From Candidatus Poribacteria bacterium (GTDB lineage: Bacteria > Poribacteria > WGA-4E > WGA-3G), in NCBI GenBank assembly GCA_007571355.1, contig RKRO01000183.1, forward strand, positions 1-24,145: DNA of 24,145 nt. The letters are read 5' to 3'. Under the pieces are notes generated by a model that saw only the letters and a program-made list of their open reading frames with translations, did not search any database and was not told where the DNA came from. Positions 23,142 to 24,145 of the stretch are shown here, in pieces. The translations under genes and the position numbers were made by a program. Every line of letters starts with the position of its first letter. The stretch's first letter is position 1.

Positions 23142-24044
23142 CTAAGAGCCGAGGGCGGCACCTTGTGCTGCATTTGTCACCATCGCTATTTTCTCAGCAC
23201 AACGGGAGCCTTCACACTTCACAATTGTCGGCTGTTCATTTGCAACAATCAGAACGTCTATCCACGGCACTGTTTCTGCCAATACATCCGCTTCTGCGTG
23301 TGTCCCGTGAAACACAACAACGACGGCATCACTTCTGCTAGCAATCTCCGCTTCCAGCACCGCTAAGGCGGTTTGCGGCGACGTTAAATCGACAGTGGAA
23401 AGCTCTAGCGCGTGACTTTCAGATACCAAACTGACAATTGCCACATTTACAGAAGCGACCTTCCGAATCAGATACGGGGTATCTATCCGTGGGGTAGCAT
23501 TCGTGCAGACAAATCCGACTGCTGAGTGGTTTGAATGAAGTGCAGCAAGTGTCTCAAACGGAAGCGAAAGTTCGTTAGGGCCCAGACACACTGCATCTAT
23601 CTTCATTGCCTCGAAAGCGGAAAGCCCGATTTGGTAAATCCATTCGGCATTCGCGTCCGTTGGGTCGATAAGATTCCCTGTATGCAGGTTCAACACCTCT
23701 TCGGATTTGAAGTGGAGGGTATCAATAAGTGTCTGCCTGTGTGCCAACCCACCGATTTGTTCGGCACCGCAGCCATGCAAGCCTATTTGCCCGTGTTCCT
23801 CACCGGAATAGAGAATTGTAAGTGCTTCGGTGGGGGCAGCTGCAAATGTGAATAGTGTTAAAATGAGGAGGGACGCGTAGGTTAACAGATGGACAGTTTG
23901 GGCAACTTTCGGGGGCAAGTGTAAGGCATGAACCCCCGTCACCAGCCGATTGAAAACACTTAACGTCTGTGAAGTAGAAGGGGGGGGTAAATCCTTGAAA
24001 ATACAACGCGAAGCAACCGCGCCCCAACAGACGCGCGACCACAA
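23142..24044 (-). CDS. Secreted 5'-nucleotidase-like protein with degenerate metal sites
   Basis: The open frame gives up to 300 residues; the true start is uncertain. A signal-like segment (HLLTYASLLILTLFTFAAAPTEA) sits at about 52-74, so a start near GTG 23942 or TTG 23918 is more likely than TTG 24044. The mature part follows the calcineurin-like 5'-nucleotidase pattern: LTILYSGEEHGQI, GGLAHRQTLID, FEAMKIDAVCLGPNEL, VVVFHGTHAEADVLAETVPWIDVLI. The usual metal ligands are changed: DxHG reads EEHG, GD reads GN, GNHE reads GPNE, GGHTH reads VANEQ. Hydrolase activity is therefore doubtful. Only the N-terminal domain is present, ending in NAAQGAALGS, where family members normally run on. The DsbD-like gene follows after 14 bases. 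Confidence 0.65.
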   Translation of the reverse strand: MWSRVCWGAVASRCIFKDLPPPSTSQTLSVFNRLVTGVHALHLPPKVAQTVHLLTYASLLILTLFTFAAAPTEALTILYSGEEHGQIGLHGCGAEQIGGLAHRQTLIDTLHFKSEEVLNLHTGNLIDPTDANAEWIYQIGLSAFEAMKIDAVCLGPNELSLPFETLAALHSNHSAVGFVCTNATPRIDTPYLIRKVASVNVAIVSLVSESHALELSTVDLTSPQTALAVLEAEIASRSDAVVVVFHGTHAEADVLAETVPWIDVLIVANEQPTIVKCEGSRCAEKIAMVTNAAQGAALGS

Positions 24045-24117
24045 ACACTGCTATCTGCCACAAAAGTAGACATACAATTCGACACGTTCACATTGCGTTG
24101 GCGGTTCATTATAATCA

Positions 24118-24123
24118 CAATTC
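24118..24123 (-). promoter_or_regulatory. Possible -10 box upstream of the nucleotidase-like gene
   Basis: The minus strand reads TATAAT at 24123-24118, a perfect -10 box. The matching -35 region falls at or past the window edge (TGCATA is the best seen, weak), so the promoter cannot be confirmed. Transcription would begin near 24111 and run into the nucleotidase-like and DsbD-like genes. Confidence 0.35.
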
Positions 24124-24145
24124 CTTGCTTTATGCACGATTGAAT

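Overview
The window is a gene-dense stretch of a Gram-negative-type bacterium. Nearly all genes are on the minus strand; only one certain gene, an acyl-CoA ligase, is on the plus strand. The centre is a complete bacterial proteasome locus of the UBact/Pup type. Around it lie secreted proteins of a style common in Planctomycetes-like and candidate-phylum genomes: a DUF1501 protein, a secreted WD40 propeller, a PPC-domain protein with c-type heme sites, a SUMF1-fold lipoprotein and a DUF1573 lipoprotein. Lipoproteins and a Tat-exported protein argue for a diderm. The tagging protein is a UBact (C-terminus ...RRYRQRTGE), not an actinobacterial Pup. My best guess is Candidatus Poribacteria or a neighbouring candidate phylum. 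That is inference from gene content and remembered repeat style, not from a marker gene.

Layout. Positions 1-882 hold no convincing gene, but contain a pentanucleotide tandem repeat, an AT-rich stretch and G/C hairpins. Reading the minus strand from 14180 down to 6792 gives ARC/Mpa-like AAA ATPase, Dop, UBact, PrcB, PrcA and PafA. This is the order known from actinobacterial Pup-proteasome loci. DUF1501, WD40 and the diheme-motif PPC protein follow on the same strand (6703 down to 883). Across a 320-bp divergent region with a clear plus-strand sigma70-type promoter lies a long-chain acyl-CoA ligase (14501-16279). It converges on a minus-strand group: DUF1573 lipoprotein, SUMF1-fold lipoprotein (ATGA overlap) and GT39-type membrane glycosyltransferase. 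Further up are a secreted protein of unknown function, an eight-cysteine secreted protein, a structured hairpin cluster, a thioredoxin-CcdA/DsbD-like protein and a degenerate 5'-nucleotidase-like protein at the right edge.

How the genes work together. PafA should ligate UBact to substrate lysines through its C-terminal glutamate, which is already encoded. Dop should remove it. The ARC ring should unfold tagged proteins into the PrcA/PrcB 20S chamber, whose beta subunit keeps its catalytic Thr, Asp and Lys. Departures from the Mycobacterium model are a highly charged Dop-loop region, a PafA with Dop-like active-site spacing and an extra N-terminal segment, and an ATPase C-terminus without the GQYL (HbYX-like) docking motif. 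The DUF1501/WD40/heme-PPC trio is likely an envelope-associated module of unknown role. The DsbD-like protein and its neighbour look like an envelope redox unit with an unusual gene junction.
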